From assembly GCA_016717205.1 (NCBI GenBank), contig JADKGC010000002.1:496001-560000 (forward strand): a stretch of DNA of 64,000 nt. The letters run 5' to 3'. Made by a program: the position numbers and the translations under genes. This document shows, in pieces, positions 63,638 to 64,000 of this stretch (position 1 is its first letter; every line of letters begins with the position of its first letter). The notes beneath the pieces were generated by a model. That model made no database searches and was not told the DNA's origin. It saw only the letters and a list, made by a program, of their open reading frames with translations. Origin of the DNA: Candidatus Flexifilum breve (lineage in GTDB: Bacteria > Chloroflexota > Anaerolineae > Aggregatilineales > Phototrophicaceae).

Positions 63638-64000
63638 TTATTCGCCTTCGAGGTGGGCGCGCAGCATCCACGCCATCTTTTCGTGGGTTTCCAACTGCGC
63701 GGTGAGGAAATCGCTCGTGCCCATGTCGTGATACTTGTCGGCGGTCGTGTCGATGTCGCTGCCGGAGCTGCGTAATCACCGTTTCGTGATCGTGCAGGAG
63801 ATCGCGGATCATCTCGACCGCGCCCGGGTTGTGCCCCGGTTTCTCTTTAATCTTGCTCAGCGTCTTGAATTCGTCGAGCGTGCCAATGGCCATGAAGCCC
63901 AACTGACGCACACGTTCGGCAATTTCGTCGATGGCTTCTTCGAGAATGTCATATTGAACCTCGAAGAACGCATGAAGCTGCGAAAATTCCAGCCCGGTGA
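63638..64000 (-). CDS. dps: Dps-family ferritin-like protein, partial and frameshifted
   Basis: The N-terminus lies beyond the window. From the right edge inwards the frame reads TGLEFSQLHAFFEVQYDILE and then AIDEIAERVRQLGFMAIGTL, with the Dps ferroxidase ligands (His of LHAFFE, Asp/Glu of QYD..EE). It continues to HETVI near 63770. There the frame changes: SDIDTTADKYHDMGTSDFL and THEKMAWMLRAHLEGE follow in the next frame to the TAA at 63638. One indel near 63765-63775 joins them. Dps shells store iron and protect DNA. Confidence 0.82.

Noticed and set aside
1..64000. CRISPR array
   Set aside because: Repeats are palindromic, dispersed and irregularly spaced; no regularly spaced direct repeats with unique spacers were seen, and no cas genes.

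Overview
The window is a high-GC bacterial chromosome segment, most like Chloroflexota (Anaerolineae-type). This assignment is inference from gene content: many secreted SH3b-repeat proteins, Pro/Thr-rich lipoproteins, M23 peptidases without outer-membrane genes, a PBP with a very long cytosolic N-terminus, GAF-PAS-cyclase proteins, TIR and Ser/Thr phosphorylation proteins, and intergenic spaces packed with GC-rich palindromes. No rRNA and no CRISPR were seen; one tRNA (Ala-GGC) is present.

Layout. 0-4.5 kb: a truncated membrane propeller protein, two SH3/M23 cell-wall proteins, and a DUF5615/DUF433 toxin-antitoxin-like pair placed tail to tail. 4.5-10.5 kb: leuS, a tiny Arg/Pro-rich ORF, tRNA-Ala with its promoter and terminator, a flavin-dependent oxidoreductase, and a TetR regulator with a 35-bp operator facing a small membrane protein. 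10.7-15.9 kb: a BMP-type (nucleoside/simple sugar) ABC importer of one ATPase and two permeases, without its binding protein. 16.4-24 kb: tmk, a DUF5519 protein, a large class A PBP, a GNAT enzyme and a PP2C phosphatase. 24.1-27 kb: an atypical kinase-like protein and a membrane TIR protein. 27-31.5 kb: a THUMP methyltransferase coupled to priA, which carries an internal DUF559 nuclease cassette. 31.5-46.7 kb: SH3 protein, propeller lipoprotein, dehydrogenase, XRE/membrane pair, ychF, glycosyltransferase, SDR, sixA, mscS, uvrD/pcrA, slyD. 47-49 kb: an M23-SH3-glycosidase fusion. 49.4-51.5 kb: an AT-rich three-gene islet. 52-60.4 kb: an FtsX-type permease, two tandem GAF-PAS-cyclase proteins, and an OmpR-type response regulator. 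60.4-64 kb: GlsB-like, VOC and ABC-F proteins and a truncated dps.

Most striking. (1) The two tandem class III cyclase paralogues have lost complementary halves of the active site: one keeps the metal Asp residues, the other keeps the Lys/Thr/Asn/Arg set. They look like an obligate heterodimeric cyclase analogous to mammalian C1/C2. (2) priA contains an in-frame DUF559 (PD-(D/E)XK) nuclease domain bounded by a perfect 44-bp inverted repeat, and that repeat belongs to the palindrome family scattered between genes across the window. (3) Several repeat families (a 176-bp twin-hairpin element in three copies, a 215-bp element with terminal inverted repeats in two copies, and others) occupy most intergenic space. 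(4) The AT-rich islet with a TIGR04255-like protein is a candidate uncharacterised accessory system.

Four genes (the SH3 gene at 2.8-3.6 kb, leuS, priA, dps) each show a single apparent frameshift. This could be consensus indel error or real decay, and the sequence alone cannot decide.
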